From: Calonectria ilicicola
Taxonomy: Eukaryota; Ascomycota; Sordariomycetes; Hypocreales; Nectriaceae
Direction of reading: 5' to 3'
NCBI GenBank assembly: GCA_020809705.1
Contig: CP085834.1
Span: forward strand, 1,798,001 to 1,862,000
Length of the DNA stretch: 64,000 nt
Part shown: positions 46,549-56,554 of the stretch, in pieces
Layout of the letters: each line of letters starts with the position of its first letter
How positions within the stretch are numbered: the stretch's first letter is position 1
Program-made: the position numbers and the translations under genes
Notes under the pieces: model-generated
The model's input: the letters and a program-made list of their open reading frames with translations, nothing else
Database searches by the model: none
What the model was told of the DNA's origin: nothing

Positions 46549-48447
46549 ATGACTTCAGTAAAGGGGACCATATACAGCCAACACGATCAAGTGGGCATCC
46601 CTAACTTGGATCTCCTAACCTTTTTATTTGGTGCCTACCCCCTTTCCATATTTAAGCCTCCCTTCACTTTGACTTTTGCTAACAATAATTAGAATCTGAG
46701 TCTTGCATTGGAAATGGCGATTCTCCCATTTATGCAGAAGCTCGTGACCCGAAATTATGCATAACCAAATCTCAAGTTCGCGAGCTCACGGAGGCCTTTG
46801 CATTTTTTCTTCGAGAGAATTATCAAATTGGCACTAACGGGCCTGGAAAAGACGTCGTTACGACAGTCTCTAGTGGCCAACGTGCTTTACCATGCCTTTT
46901 CTTTGGTGTGGTTGCTGCTGGAGGCGTTTACTCTGCCGCTGCTACCACGAGCACGAAAAAAGACCTTGCGCGACAGATAGAGGAAGGCTCTTCCGGAGTG
47001 GTTGTCTGCAGCCAAGACGTAAAGGATTTAGCTGTTGATGCCGCTGAGAGCATCGGATTGGCGAAAAGGAATGTGCTTATACTCACGAGCCACCCACACA
47101 TCGAGCTCCAAAGCGCTGATGGAGAACTTGTGTGTGATTTTAAGGGCATGCTCCCATGGACAAGGGTGACCGACCCAAATGAACTAAAAATGAGCAAGGT
47201 TTGTATTGTGTACTCGTCTGGAACAACTGGCCTTCCCAAAGGTGAGTGCACAAAGGTCTGGCTGGAGTATTCTTTATCTTATGGTACTAGGTGTTGTCCT
47301 CTCTCATACCAACTTGATAGCTGAGGCTCTCCTCGTATCCGCAAATTGCCGGGTCATATTTGACAAAGAGAGGGAAAAAGATGCTAATTTCCAATGTCGA
47401 GCACTGGCACATCTCCCATCAGCCCACGCCTCAGCAATACTGGGATATTTTGTTTACGGACTCTTCGAAGGCGCTATCGTTTACTGGATGCCCAAGTTTA
47501 CCTTTGAAAATTTCGTGCTATATTGCGACAAACTACAAATTACAGAAATTTTCAGTGTTCCGACAATTTTTTCAGCGGTTGCAAAACATCCAGCCGTGAA
47601 AGACCAATTTCGCCACTTGTTGGCCGCCTCATGCGGCGCAGCACCGATGACAGCAGAATTACAGCAAGCAGTACGAGCCAAAATGGCTCCTGGTGCTTCA
47701 TTGATGCAAACTTGGGGGATGAGTGAGACAACGGCATCAGTGACCTTTACCGATCCACGAAATCCCATCATCTGGGGGAGTGTTGGTACACTCTTGCCGA
47801 ACATGAGTTTGAGGTGAGTAGCTAATCGCAATCATTCAAGTACTACGACTAATTAGAGCATAGATTGGTAGATGATAATGGAAATGATGTTCCCGAGGGT
47901 GAAGCTGGAGAGGCACTTCTAAAAGGCCCTGTCGTCTTTCAGGGTTACCACAACAACCCCAGGGCCAGCGAAGATGTGTTCACAAAAGATGGTTGGCTTC
48001 GCACTGGTGATGTTCTTCAAATGAAAGACAATGAACTGTTCATGATAGCTCGGAAGAAGGTAGGCCCCAGTATTTTGCGAACCTCTTTTTAAATTGCGAA
48101 CTCACCGGTAACAGGAACTCATCAAATTTGAATCTATTCAAGTTCCTCCTGCTGAACTGGAGGCTATTTTGGTTTCTCACGAGGCTGTCATTGATTGTGC
48201 TGTAATTGGGGTCCCTCAAGATGAAACTGAAGTGCCACGAGCATATGTTGTGCTTGCTCCACCGGCCAAAGGCAAGATCTCGGAGGCGGATTTGGTGGAT
48301 TACGTAGAGTCTCGAGTTTCTGACCATAAACGATTGAGGGGAGGAGTAAGTTTCATCGACACAGTTCCCCGCATGGCTGCAGGGAAGATTTTGAGAAAAG
48401 ACCTCCGACAAATGTGGGAGCAAGAGGTTGGAGAACAAAAAGTTTGA
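46549..48447 (+). CDS. 4CL-like acyl-CoA/AMP-forming ligase
   Basis: Predicted 560-aa protein from exons 46549-46630, 46693-47241, 47291-47813, 47864-48059 and 48115-48447. ANL-superfamily ligases adenylate a carboxylic acid and transfer it to CoA. The phosphate-binding loop YSSGTTGLPKG is at residues 201-211, followed by VVLSHTNLIAEA, QTWGMSETTASVTF, GYHNNP, GWLRTGD, KELIKFESIQVPPAELEAIL and the C-terminal AAGKILRKDLR containing the catalytic Lys. The overall pattern is that of fungal 4-coumarate-CoA-ligase-like enzymes. The C-terminus EQKV is not a canonical PTS1, so location is uncertain. Substrate not predictable; it could feed the CoA-dependent enzymes elsewhere in the window, but that link is weak because it is 10 kb from each. 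Confidence 0.88.
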
Positions 48448-48639
48448 ACATGTTAGTATGAATTACTTCACCAAACTGAGATGGAGGAAATTATCCTCTG
48501 GATAACATTTGATTTTCAATTTTTCCATTGATTTATGGTAACCTTATTCACCATCAAGGAACAAATATATGGCAAGCGTGAATGCTCTTTGTGGGTGGAA
48601 TTTGGACGACTTATTCAACGAATGTTCTATCTTCAATAT

Positions 48640-49833
48640 TTACAGGGGCTCTGACGAATCCTCCAACATCCACCACCCAGACAAGGGCTGCACGGTGTGA
48701 CCATCGGCCGTCGAAGTGACACCAACATGTCCAGCCATGACTGTTGTCTGATACTTTGTTGCTGTAGCAAAGTCCTGAACAGTAATTGGTACCGAGATGA
48801 GCGCTGATGGTATTGCATTCGGGCTCATGATTGGATATGGGACTCTATCGAGCACAAGGCGACGGCGGTCCTCGACGGGAATGTGAGAAAAATATGATTC
48901 CTTCTCTAGGTCTTCATCCGTAAAGGAAAAGGTACGTTTCCCTTCTTCATTCCAGAAGAAGAAGGCTGTTATCCAGCCAGAGATGGTTGCGCAACACCCC
49001 GAGCCATCAGCTCCAGCTTCATAACAGACACGAAGCCAAAAGTCTTTTACCTCTTCTGACCCAGGCTCGTCAAAAGTCCGGACCATGTGGTTCGCGATGG
49101 GCTGCAAGAGACGGCTCCATTCTGCCACCTCGTCGCCGTATCTTTCCAGCTTGCCGATTCTGGAGGCGATTGCCTCCCAGTCCGCCTTCTCGCCCAGTAG
49201 AGTAACAGAAGGAAACCCGCAGCCACATAACATCTCGTATTCAAAATAGTGCTGAAGCGCGCCTAGCATGGCAAACGACGCCACCGCAGTATCAGTTGAT
49301 GATGTAGTAGTGAACTGGGGGATCATCCACTCTTTTAACTCTGGGTCAACAATGTAATCTTGAGCTTTCTCGGCAAATCGCTGTGCCACTGCACCCAAGT
49401 CTACTTCTGCCAGGGAAGCGGGCTGGACATCAACTGTCACTTTCTTCTTGTCTTCATGTTCGACAAAGAAGGAGCGCATCTCTTCGGCATGGCCGTTGAT
49501 ATACATGCCGAATTGAGTCATGATGGCTAACCATAAATCATCCGGCCGAAGGGTAAGGTTGACATCCTGGTTGAAGGCGCGTATGATTCCTTTGACAAAA
49601 CCGTTTGTGTAAGGGATGACGTTGTTTTCAAAGACATCACCAAAAGATGTTCGGAGAACCCGACGGTCTTCTTTGCCGACCTTCTTGTTTGTTTGGATCC
49701 AATCCAGCTGATCTGGAGGCAAGTCAACAGTCCAAGCCTTGGAGGTTGCAGCGAACAAAGCAGCGTCGCTCTTGACCGACGGATCCTTGTTCCGGCCAGC
49801 CCTTTCGGGCGAAGGGAAGGTAGTGACAGGCAT
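48640..49833 (-). CDS. DUF4419 family protein
   Basis: Single-exon gene for 397 aa. The start at MPVTTFPSPERAGRN is preferred; the frame is open 54 codons further upstream but without an earlier ATG. The protein shows the DUF4419 order: VIPYTNGFVKGIIRAFNQD, LTLRPDDLWLAIMTQFGMYI, then CGFPSVTLLGEKADWEAI and CCATISGWITAFFFW. This family is frequent and often multicopy in filamentous fungi and of unknown function. No signal peptide or membrane helix. It lies only 192 bp from the convergent acyl-CoA ligase gene. Confidence 0.85.
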   Translation of the reverse strand: MPVTTFPSPERAGRNKDPSVKSDAALFAATSKAWTVDLPPDQLDWIQTNKKVGKEDRRVLRTSFGDVFENNVIPYTNGFVKGIIRAFNQDVNLTLRPDDLWLAIMTQFGMYINGHAEEMRSFFVEHEDKKKVTVDVQPASLAEVDLGAVAQRFAEKAQDYIVDPELKEWMIPQFTTTSSTDTAVASFAMLGALQHYFEYEMLCGCGFPSVTLLGEKADWEAIASRIGKLERYGDEVAEWSRLLQPIANHMVRTFDEPGSEEVKDFWLRVCYEAGADGSGCCATISGWITAFFFWNEEGKRTFSFTDEDLEKESYFSHIPVEDRRRLVLDRVPYPIMSPNAIPSALISVPITVQDFATATKYQTTVMAGHVGVTSTADGHTVQPLSGWWMLEDSSEPL

Positions 49834-50324
49834 AGGACCTGGGTAATGATTGAAGATGGTGATATGGAGATAATTACTGGCCGACTGTAACTGTTTAAAT
49901 GGACAATCAACCGGCGAAAGGCCAGATTTTATGAAGCATGACCAAAGATGTAAGATTGTTGATTCCAGGCATCCATATCCAGTACCCCGCCTCACAGTTT
50001 CCAGTCTATGCTAACCTGGCTGGGGCTAGGGACTAACCACTGTAAATAGTGCGCAGCCACTAAGCCAATCCATGGCGTTAGGCAGACTCGGAGTCAGCCA
50101 CGCAAATGACAGTTCACCATTGACGAATTTCATCAATCATCTTCTCAAAGCATTCAAGGCTTACAAAAAGAGCCACTCACAAGTGAATATTATGGGAAAA
50201 TTTACTAAACAGTGGTGCACGCCCCTACCTAACCAAGCCTTTTCCCATGCGCCCTTCGCCTTCACACTCACTCACTACCTCATGCGACCTTTCATTCATC
50301 GCCACGCACTCATCCAAACCTGCT
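49834..50324. other. Intergenic stretch
   Basis: A 491-bp gap between two minus-strand genes, serving as the DUF4419 promoter and the 3' end of the membrane-protein gene. No other feature seen. Confidence 0.4.
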
Positions 50325-51683
50325 TCAATCAATAATTCTTCCTTCTTTATCCATTCTCGTGTCGCATTCAGGACATTCCACTTCTTCCGGCCACCGCCAC
50401 TTGCCACAGGCATCCATAATAGCAAATCCAATTCCGACAAGTGCAATCAAAGGAGCAACTTGACCAAGGCCCTGGAAATCCTTTTCAGGATTTCTGCCAT
50501 CTTCCATCTCCATCCAGCCAGACCTTTCTACCCAATTACGAAGATCAAAAATGACTTTGTAGCTATATACTATGATAATCAAAGCTACCACCCAAATAAT
50601 TGACTTTAGGCATATCTGGCACAATTCCAAGTTGCGTGCAATTTTGGGAAGGAAGCTTTCCAGGCCATTCTTGATCTTGGTTCCAACTGAGGGAAAAAGC
50701 CGAAACAAAATGTTTGACAGGGTGACCAAGAGAAAGATTGCTAATATAATATATGACTGGACAAGGATATCGATACTTGACCCGCGATTGGCCATTTTAA
50801 GCTTGACAGCAGCGTCTATGACATCAATAGCTGAAATTGTTGAATTCAAAAGAGTGCAGAAGGCCGGCAGAAGCATCGTGCTATCCCGCTGAGAGGATAG
50901 AGGGAGTTTGGCAGGAGAAAGCATGCCATTCCAAAACCCTTTTAAGCTAAAAAGACCGCCTATACAAAGCGCAAAAACAACCGTTCGCACAATGCAAGTT
51001 ATAGCCTTTTGCTGAGAGTATTTCATCATTACCATGCCTAGAAGCGAGGTTGAAAGACCAGCAAGAACTATCCTAATAGCAATGGTGAGATGGTAGCTAG
51101 AAACGTTGCACTGAGAGCCGGAGTAAAATGCCGAACCATATGCTAGAATGAGGAAGAGCTGGGTATCACCTGTCGAGATAAGGAGATCATCGAATGCTTC
51201 ATGAAACTTGTTCGATCTTTTATCTGCGGCTGACTTGGGACCATGATATTTGCTGTAACTCTCATCCTCTCTCATGGAATCTGCTGAATTATGGTATCTT
51301 GAACCGACTATTAGCTTTAAAGCTACAGATTTAATACGTCTGATGACGCCTACCCTTTTCGTTCCCGTCGCCATGACATGGCATGTATAAAAACTAAAAT
51401 AATTGCAAAAAGCAGGACCAGTACACTGGGTATAATAATAGCTACGAGAACCTGAACAGTAAATTAGCACAAAAGCTTGAATCAAAACGAAGAAAAGACG
51501 AAGAGCATTTTTACTTACGCCTTCCCCTGCGATATCAGTATCTGCTTGAAATTCACCTCTAGCCACGCCTCCAAAACTTTCCACCAAAGAGGAGTTCTCG
51601 AAGAATTTGATTTTACACAATTCGGCGGTAATTGTAATATTCCTAGCCTTGCAGGCTGCGGAGACGGTTTGCCTTGAAGGCAT
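50325..51683 (-). CDS. Multi-pass membrane protein, unknown family
   Basis: Predicted 411-aa protein from exons 51683-51519, 51451-51354 and 51297-50325. The first intron join (GEG/VLVAIIIPSVLVLLFAIILV) creates a strong membrane helix in a frame different from the uninterrupted one. The second join gives RRERKGYHNSADSM. About seven hydrophobic segments follow one another: the first at residues 56-78, then LFLILAYG, TIAIRIVLAGLSTSLLG, AITCIVRTVVFALCIGG, SYIILAIFLLVTL, IIWVVALIIIVYSY and VAPLIALVGIGFAIM. The N-terminal 55 residues carry possible N-glycosylation sites. The tail VECPECDTRM has a CxxC. I recognise no family; a fungal orphan membrane protein is the best description. Confidence 0.65.
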   Translation of the reverse strand: MPSRQTVSAACKARNITITAELCKIKFFENSSLVESFGGVARGEFQADTDIAGEGVSKNALRLFFVLIQAFVLIYCSGSRSYYYTQCTGPAFCNYFSFYTCHVMATGTKRVGVIRRIKSVALKLIVGSRYHNSADSMREDESYSKYHGPKSAADKRSNKFHEAFDDLLISTGDTQLFLILAYGSAFYSGSQCNVSSYHLTIAIRIVLAGLSTSLLGMVMMKYSQQKAITCIVRTVVFALCIGGLFSLKGFWNGMLSPAKLPLSSQRDSTMLLPAFCTLLNSTISAIDVIDAAVKLKMANRGSSIDILVQSYIILAIFLLVTLSNILFRLFPSVGTKIKNGLESFLPKIARNLELCQICLKSIIWVVALIIIVYSYKVIFDLRNWVERSGWMEMEDGRNPEKDFQGLGQVAPLIALVGIGFAIMDACGKWRWPEEVECPECDTRMDKEGRIID

Positions 51684-52392
51684 GTTAACTATGGACAGAG
51701 AAGTTGTCGTAGAAAATGAGGATGGCTTAATAAAATACAATGGGCTTCAAGTTATGATATAGATCATTATTCGTGTTGGCTTGGAGAGAACATCGTTTTT
51801 GGGCAGATGATTTGCAGAGAATTTATAGACGTCAAAGCTACGGCCGAGCCCGATTTTCACAGCCTGATTTCGACAGCCTGATTTTGAATATCACGGATAA
51901 TTACTCTTATTTTTAAGCCTAAACAAGCAAGATTGACCAAAGCGCGCCCAGATGGCGCGTACAGATGCATTTGCCAGCAATGATCAAACTCTCCACACGG
52001 TTATTGGTCAGCCTTTCGATTTACCGGGCAACTGTGACACATGAGGCATAATACGTAGGCGGTTCCAAACATTTAGCGCTGGGACTAATGCAAGGGCGGG
52101 TTTTATCCCCTATCTGGCCTCAATCATAGGCTGCCGATCGCCAATTGCTGAAACGCCAAGAAAAAGAAGGCTTCAGTAAGCAGAGCCGGGTTAATCAACC
52201 TAGCCACTCCAGGCCGGGTCGGCCAACCTCTCTTTTGCAAATCTAATGGGGACGTGTTTTAAGGTCGACCAAGGTTCTAGGAGGAGCCTTATGACACGTT
52301 GGAAGGAAGAGGCTTGTATCTTATGGTCAACCTAAGACGAGTGCAATAGCGCAGTGAGTTACTCATAGCATCGTTTTGCACTGTCACATACC
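51684..52392. other. Intergenic stretch before the 5S gene
   Basis: A 709-bp gap upstream of the membrane-protein gene and of the 5S rRNA gene. It contains a short direct repeat (ACAGCCTGATTT, twice near 51859-51883). No gene is visible. Confidence 0.4.
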
Positions 52393-52512
52393 ACATACGA
52401 CCATAGCTCCCAGAAAATACGGGATCCCGTCCGCTCTCCCATAGTCAAGCTGAGAAGCGGTGAATCAGTACTCGGGTCGGTGACGACCGGGGAATCCTCG
52501 CTGTTGTATGTT
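52393..52512 (+). rRNA. 5S ribosomal RNA gene (possibly a variant or pseudogene copy)
   Basis: About 120 nt beginning ACATACGACCATAG and ending CTGTTGTATGTT, whose ends pair as helix I. The core contains GGGATCCCGTCCGCTCTCCC, then CATAGTCAAGCTGAGAAG (internal A-box region) and GGTCGGTGACGACCGGGGAA (C-box region), matching fungal 5S rRNA very closely. A run of seven T begins at 52511, the normal RNA polymerase III terminator. Helix II (5' GCTCCCAG against CTGAGAAGC) pairs imperfectly, so this may be a diverged copy. Single dispersed 5S genes are normal in Pezizomycotina. Confidence 0.85.
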
Positions 52513-53665
52513 TTTTTGCGTCTGAGCTCTATTTATTTTTGGCCTGTGTGTACGGAGCAGAATAATGGATCATGCTCTGATAACGACTGAGTTCTTTCCC
52601 CTTTCTATGGTTTATTTAGCGGGCACGCCAGGTTCTCACCACCAATTTAAACATTCCATTGGCGCACTTGGACGAGCATATGCCCTCGTTTTACACGTGG
52701 GTCGCTGGTACTATGAGTGTATGTGAATAGATGGGCAACCCAGATTTCAAGGAAGCAGAAGTGGGTCCCACTGTGGGCACAAAGGAACAACGCGCCAAGT
52801 CAACTCCTCTCTATCACGAGGGCCCTTTTCTCGCAACTTCCTTTCCTCAACAAAGTCTCATCCACGCCTGGTTACTCTTTGCTATGGCTGCCGCGCCCGA
52901 ACCGGAAGGGCAGCCGGGCCCCACAACCCAGGATGCATACTGGCTGCAGCTATATCGAAACACATACCTGTATGTTGAAGACCGTTCTAGTGCTTGCGAG
53001 AATGTTCTCCGGTAGTCGCTCTCTCGGCGAGCAGTGCAAGCGGCTTTGTCACGGGTGGGGTTCTTGTGCGTGACTTCAAGCGCCTAGGATCGCTGTTTTG
53101 TTTTGGCTGAGGGATGCGGATGCGTGGCTTCGAACGATGGAGATGAAAGTCATCAAGCAGTTGTGTTGAGGATGAAGATTGAAATTTCAATTTGGGTGAA
53201 AAGCCTGCTGCTTTTATCTACAGGCTCAGGCCTAGCTAGAAGATGACTCTTTGGCTGCATTTCTAGGCTTCCAAGCTTCTAAAGTAATACTCTATTATTA
53301 GCTTTGTGAAACCTTTATGATTATATACCCTATCTAATTATTCAAAGTTAATCTCTTTTATAAAAGTTATACTATTAAGGATAGCTATCTTTATAAGAGC
53401 GATAGTAAAATGAAGCTATTGACTCTTGCTCTCTTGGTTGTTAATACATAAGCTTCTATTGTATTAGAGTTTGTTGGTATCCAGCTTCCAATTCGAGCCA
53501 CAGATAGTTGTGGCCCTGGTGGGGGCGATCGGTTATCAGCCCCTCAATTATTTGGGTCAGGCAATTAAAAAGCGGTGGGCTGGGAATTGGTCGGTGACAA
53601 TATTTCTGCACGTCAACTACAAGTTACTGTTGCTAATGCCCTCATAAGGTAGAAAGTAATGCACA
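52513..53665. other. Intergenic stretch with an AT-rich island
   Basis: A 1.15-kb gap between the 5S gene and the amidohydrolase gene. An ATG frame of 94 codons (52731-53015) has no recognisable features. The part 53270-53470 is strikingly A+T-rich with TATA-, CTATTA- and TTATAA-like words, as seen in remnants of RIP-mutated repeats. Confidence 0.45.
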
Positions 53666-55096
53666 ATGGTAAAGCGATTAGTTGAACCTCGTCTTGAGGA
53701 CGCGGATACGGCCAAGTCGCTCCCAAAGCGCGTTTTCTCCACCGCCTTCGGATTCGCGTTCGAGCCTGGGCGTGTGGGAGATGCACAACCGCAAGCTTCC
53801 GCAACAAAGCCTACATTGACCATAATCGCCGCAGAGCTATTGATTCCCGGTGCTGGAGAACCAATTCCCGATGCTGCGTTGGTCATTCAGAATGCCGTCA
53901 TAGCTTGGGTTGGTCCTTTGGATCATGTCCCTCGGGATTACACGGATGCCCCGCACAGACGGATAGTTGTCCCTTATCTGATGCCAGGTCTTTGGGACTG
54001 TCATGTTCATTTTGAAGGATTTTCCCCAACCTCAAGTGCAGGCAACGTTGAGACCATATCTGGGCACCCTGCAGCAGCAGGTGCGCGTTTGGCCAAGGGC
54101 TGCTGGGAGGTATTGCAGTCGGGTTATACGTCCGTGAGAGATCTCGCAGGGTATGGCTGCGAGGTGAGTCATGCCATTGAAGATGGATCAATCATCGGGC
54201 CTCACATCTACAGTGCTGGCGCCTGCCTGAGTCAGACTGGTGGCCACGGCGATGTCTTTGAGCTGCCGGCTGGCGATGCATTACTGAATCTTGGGGCTCT
54301 TAACCCAACTCCAGGCCATTTTGGGACTGGGTTGTCCATCATCGCTGATGGGGTAGAAGAATGCCGCAGGGCGGTGCGTCTCCAAATCCGACGGGGGGCG
54401 CAGTGCATCAAAGTCATGGCATCGGGGGGTGTTGGGTCCCGTGATGATGATATTTCTTGTGCACAGTTCAGTCCAGAAGAGTTGGAGTGCATTGTAAGAG
54501 AGGCAAGCCGCCAAAAGAGATCTGTGGCCGCACATGTTCATTCAAAGGAGGGGATTATACAGAGCGTGAATGCTGGAGTGACGACCGTGGAGCACGTGTC
54601 ATTCGCTGATGAGGAGTGTATCCGCTTGATTAAGGAGAAGGGTACCATATACGTCGCCACAAGAACAATCATTGAACTGCTCATGGATAGCAAAGGTGAA
54701 GGGCTACAGCCATCGATGTGGGAGAAGCTTCAACTGGTCGCGACGAGCAATAAGGATGCATATGAGGCCGCTATCAAAGAAGGTCTTATATTCGCTCTTG
54801 GAACTGATTTGCCTCCGGGATCTTTCCACGCTAAAGAATTGGAATATGCTGTTAAAGCAGGGATGAGTAATCTGCAAGCAATCGAAGCGGCCACTGCTAA
54901 TGGCCCTCTAACAATAGGGGCTCGAGCACCAAAAACTGGGCAGCTCAAAGTCGGATATGAAGCTGACATAATTGGTTTGATGGTGAACCCCGTGGAAGAT
55001 GTGCGAGTTCTGCAGAATAGCGAGAATATCCGATATGTTTGGAAGACGGGTCGACTGTTCAAGGGACCCGGAGTCGGGCCATGGGGGGAGGTTTAA
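53666..55096 (+). CDS. Ochratoxinase-like metal-dependent amidohydrolase
   Basis: Intronless gene for 476 aa in the amidohydrolase superfamily (imidazolonepropionase/Xaa-Pro dipeptidase-like branch). These enzymes cleave amide bonds with a binuclear metal centre. All expected ligands are visible: His113 and His115 (GLWDCHVHF), Lys249 for carboxylation (IKVMASGGV), His290 (AAHVHSKEG), His310 (VEHVSFADEE) and Asp381 (LGTDLPPG). The protein is close along its whole length, from memory, to fungal ochratoxinase, including the segments ARLAKGCWEVLQSGYTS, DLAGYGCEV and the ending LFKGPGVGPWGE. Unlike a secreted enzyme it begins MVKRLVEPRLEDADT without a signal peptide, implying a cytosolic location. 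The substrate could be ochratoxin-type amides or N-acyl amino acids and is not proven. Confidence 0.88.
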   Translation: MVKRLVEPRLEDADTAKSLPKRVFSTAFGFAFEPGRVGDAQPQASATKPTLTIIAAELLIPGAGEPIPDAALVIQNAVIAWVGPLDHVPRDYTDAPHRRIVVPYLMPGLWDCHVHFEGFSPTSSAGNVETISGHPAAAGARLAKGCWEVLQSGYTSVRDLAGYGCEVSHAIEDGSIIGPHIYSAGACLSQTGGHGDVFELPAGDALLNLGALNPTPGHFGTGLSIIADGVEECRRAVRLQIRRGAQCIKVMASGGVGSRDDDISCAQFSPEELECIVREASRQKRSVAAHVHSKEGIIQSVNAGVTTVEHVSFADEECIRLIKEKGTIYVATRTIIELLMDSKGEGLQPSMWEKLQLVATSNKDAYEAAIKEGLIFALGTDLPPGSFHAKELEYAVKAGMSNLQAIEAATANGPLTIGARAPKTGQLKVGYEADIIGLMVNPVEDVRVLQNSENIRYVWKTGRLFKGPGVGPWGEV

Positions 55097-55344
55097 CCCC
55101 ATGCTGACCCCATTTATGTCCTATATGCTTTCCGCTTTGACGATTTTCGCAATATCAGGGGTTATTTCCTAGCATTTAAATCCTAGAGCTGCCACCATTG
55201 ATAACACAAACAGAAGCTACGGTGGTCGAATGCACAGCTCACTGCATTAAATGGCGCTTGTCTTGCCAAGCTCAGGGCAACATCATTACATTAAGGCGAA
55301 TAAAAGCTACCAATTGTCTCCTTGTATAAAAACCTACCGTCTAC

Positions 55345-55361
55345 TTTTTTTTTTTTTTTTT
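55345..55361 (-). repeat. A17 homopolymer just after a stop codon
   Basis: Seventeen T on the plus strand (A17 on the coding strand of the gene to the right) begin two bases after the stop codon of the Thr-rich secreted protein gene. Confidence 0.9.
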
Positions 55362-55363
55362 GC

Positions 55364-56554
55364 TTACCAATAACGGTAAAACTGAACGAAAGGGCCATTG
55401 CCGATTGTAAAGACAACAGCGCTTGTCTCAGAATACATGATTTTACCCTTGCAAATATCTTTGGCGCTGCAATCACGCTCGCCAATGCTGGTCGGAAGTA
55501 CGCAATTTCCCTTGGTACTGTAGTAAAACATGTAGCACCCCTCAGTTTTGGCGCACATGTTGCAACATTGGTACGGGTTCTCCACAGTCACGGTATTTTG
55601 GGCTGAGCTGAAGTCGAGGTAAAAGTCTGTGAAGCCACCCTTGAGGTTCTTGGAGCTCCCAAAATTATTTTTCGCGCACATGGCATAAACGGAGGGCCCT
55701 GGAGCCATAACAGTCGCCGTAGTAGTGGTAGTAGTCGTGATTGTCGTGCTGGGGGTGATTGTTTTCCTGATGGTGGATTTGGTTGTTGACGTGGTAGTAA
55801 TCGTGATATCGCTAGGGACAATTGTTGTGGTGCTTTGAATTGTCTGCGTGTTGGTGATAGTGGTGATTGGGGTGCGGGCGGTAATTGTTGTAGGCGACTT
55901 GGTCTTGGTGGTGGTGACGGTTTTAGGGATGAAAGTAGTCACGTCGCACTGGACCTTCTGTGGATATGTCTTTTTCCCAGACGATGTACCTGCACGCTTT
56001 TCCATACCGACAAAGGAAGCAAGTAGGGCCCCGGAGCCGGGCTGACGACCCTCAAGCTCGAAGCCAGGGACGGGAAGAGTATCGCGCTTCAAAGGGGATC
56101 CCGAGGATTCATCTGTCGCTTGTTCAAGAGTTTGCTGGATTGGCATAAATCCGGATGGGGTTGGAATAGTAACCGTGTCTGTCTTGGTTTTGGTTGTCGT
56201 AGTGGATTTGGTTTGCGTTGACGTAAAAGTAGTCGTAGCAAGGAAAATAGTTGTCGTCGTATATTCTGTAGTCGCAACTTGGACATTGCTTGTCTTGGGG
56301 TCGATTGTGGTACTAACAGTCACGACGGTCGTCTTCGAAGCAGTGTTGGTGACAGCTTTTGGCGTCACGGTGACTGTCTTTTGATCGTACTTGGTGCTGA
56401 TTAGAGTATTTGTCTGTTTGTGTGTACGGGTCACAGTGGGCACGGGCTTTACAGACTTGGAGCCACTGGCAGTGAGGCAAGTCTTCTGTGTCGAGAGGCT
56501 AGCAGCGGCGGCAAAGCCAACAAGTGGTGCAATGATCAAATTCTTCAACTCCAT
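55364..56554 (-). CDS. Secreted Thr/Ser-rich protein with PAN/Apple-like C-terminus
   Basis: Intronless gene for 396 aa. The start at MELKNLIIAPLVGFAAAASL gives a clear signal peptide; upstream frame lacks ATG. Residues about 35-150 and 215-290 are dominated by Thr/Val/Lys repeats (TVTVTPK, TTTTKTKTDTV, TTITARTPITTITN), a mucin-like region expected to be O-glycosylated. The C-terminal 100 residues hold a Cys-rich domain with YQCCNMCAKTEGCYMFYY and GNCVLPTS, resembling PAN/Apple-type carbohydrate- or protein-binding modules of fungal surface proteins. There is no GPI signal. A cell-wall or extracellular role is likely. A17 follows the stop codon almost directly, which is unusual. Confidence 0.75.
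   Translation of the reverse strand: MELKNLIIAPLVGFAAAASLSTQKTCLTASGSKSVKPVPTVTRTHKQTNTLISTKYDQKTVTVTPKAVTNTASKTTVVTVSTTIDPKTSNVQVATTEYTTTTIFLATTTFTSTQTKSTTTTKTKTDTVTIPTPSGFMPIQQTLEQATDESSGSPLKRDTLPVPGFELEGRQPGSGALLASFVGMEKRAGTSSGKKTYPQKVQCDVTTFIPKTVTTTKTKSPTTITARTPITTITNTQTIQSTTTIVPSDITITTTSTTKSTIRKTITPSTTITTTTTTTATVMAPGPSVYAMCAKNNFGSSKNLKGGFTDFYLDFSSAQNTVTVENPYQCCNMCAKTEGCYMFYYSTKGNCVLPTSIGERDCSAKDICKGKIMYSETSAVVFTIGNGPFVQFYRYW

Noticed and set aside
49834..49995. Upstream extension of the DUF4419 protein
   Set aside because: No ATG in the extension; the family start fits 49833.
52731..53015. 94-codon plus-strand frame near the 5S gene
   Set aside because: Low-complexity, no recognisable domain and no splice support.
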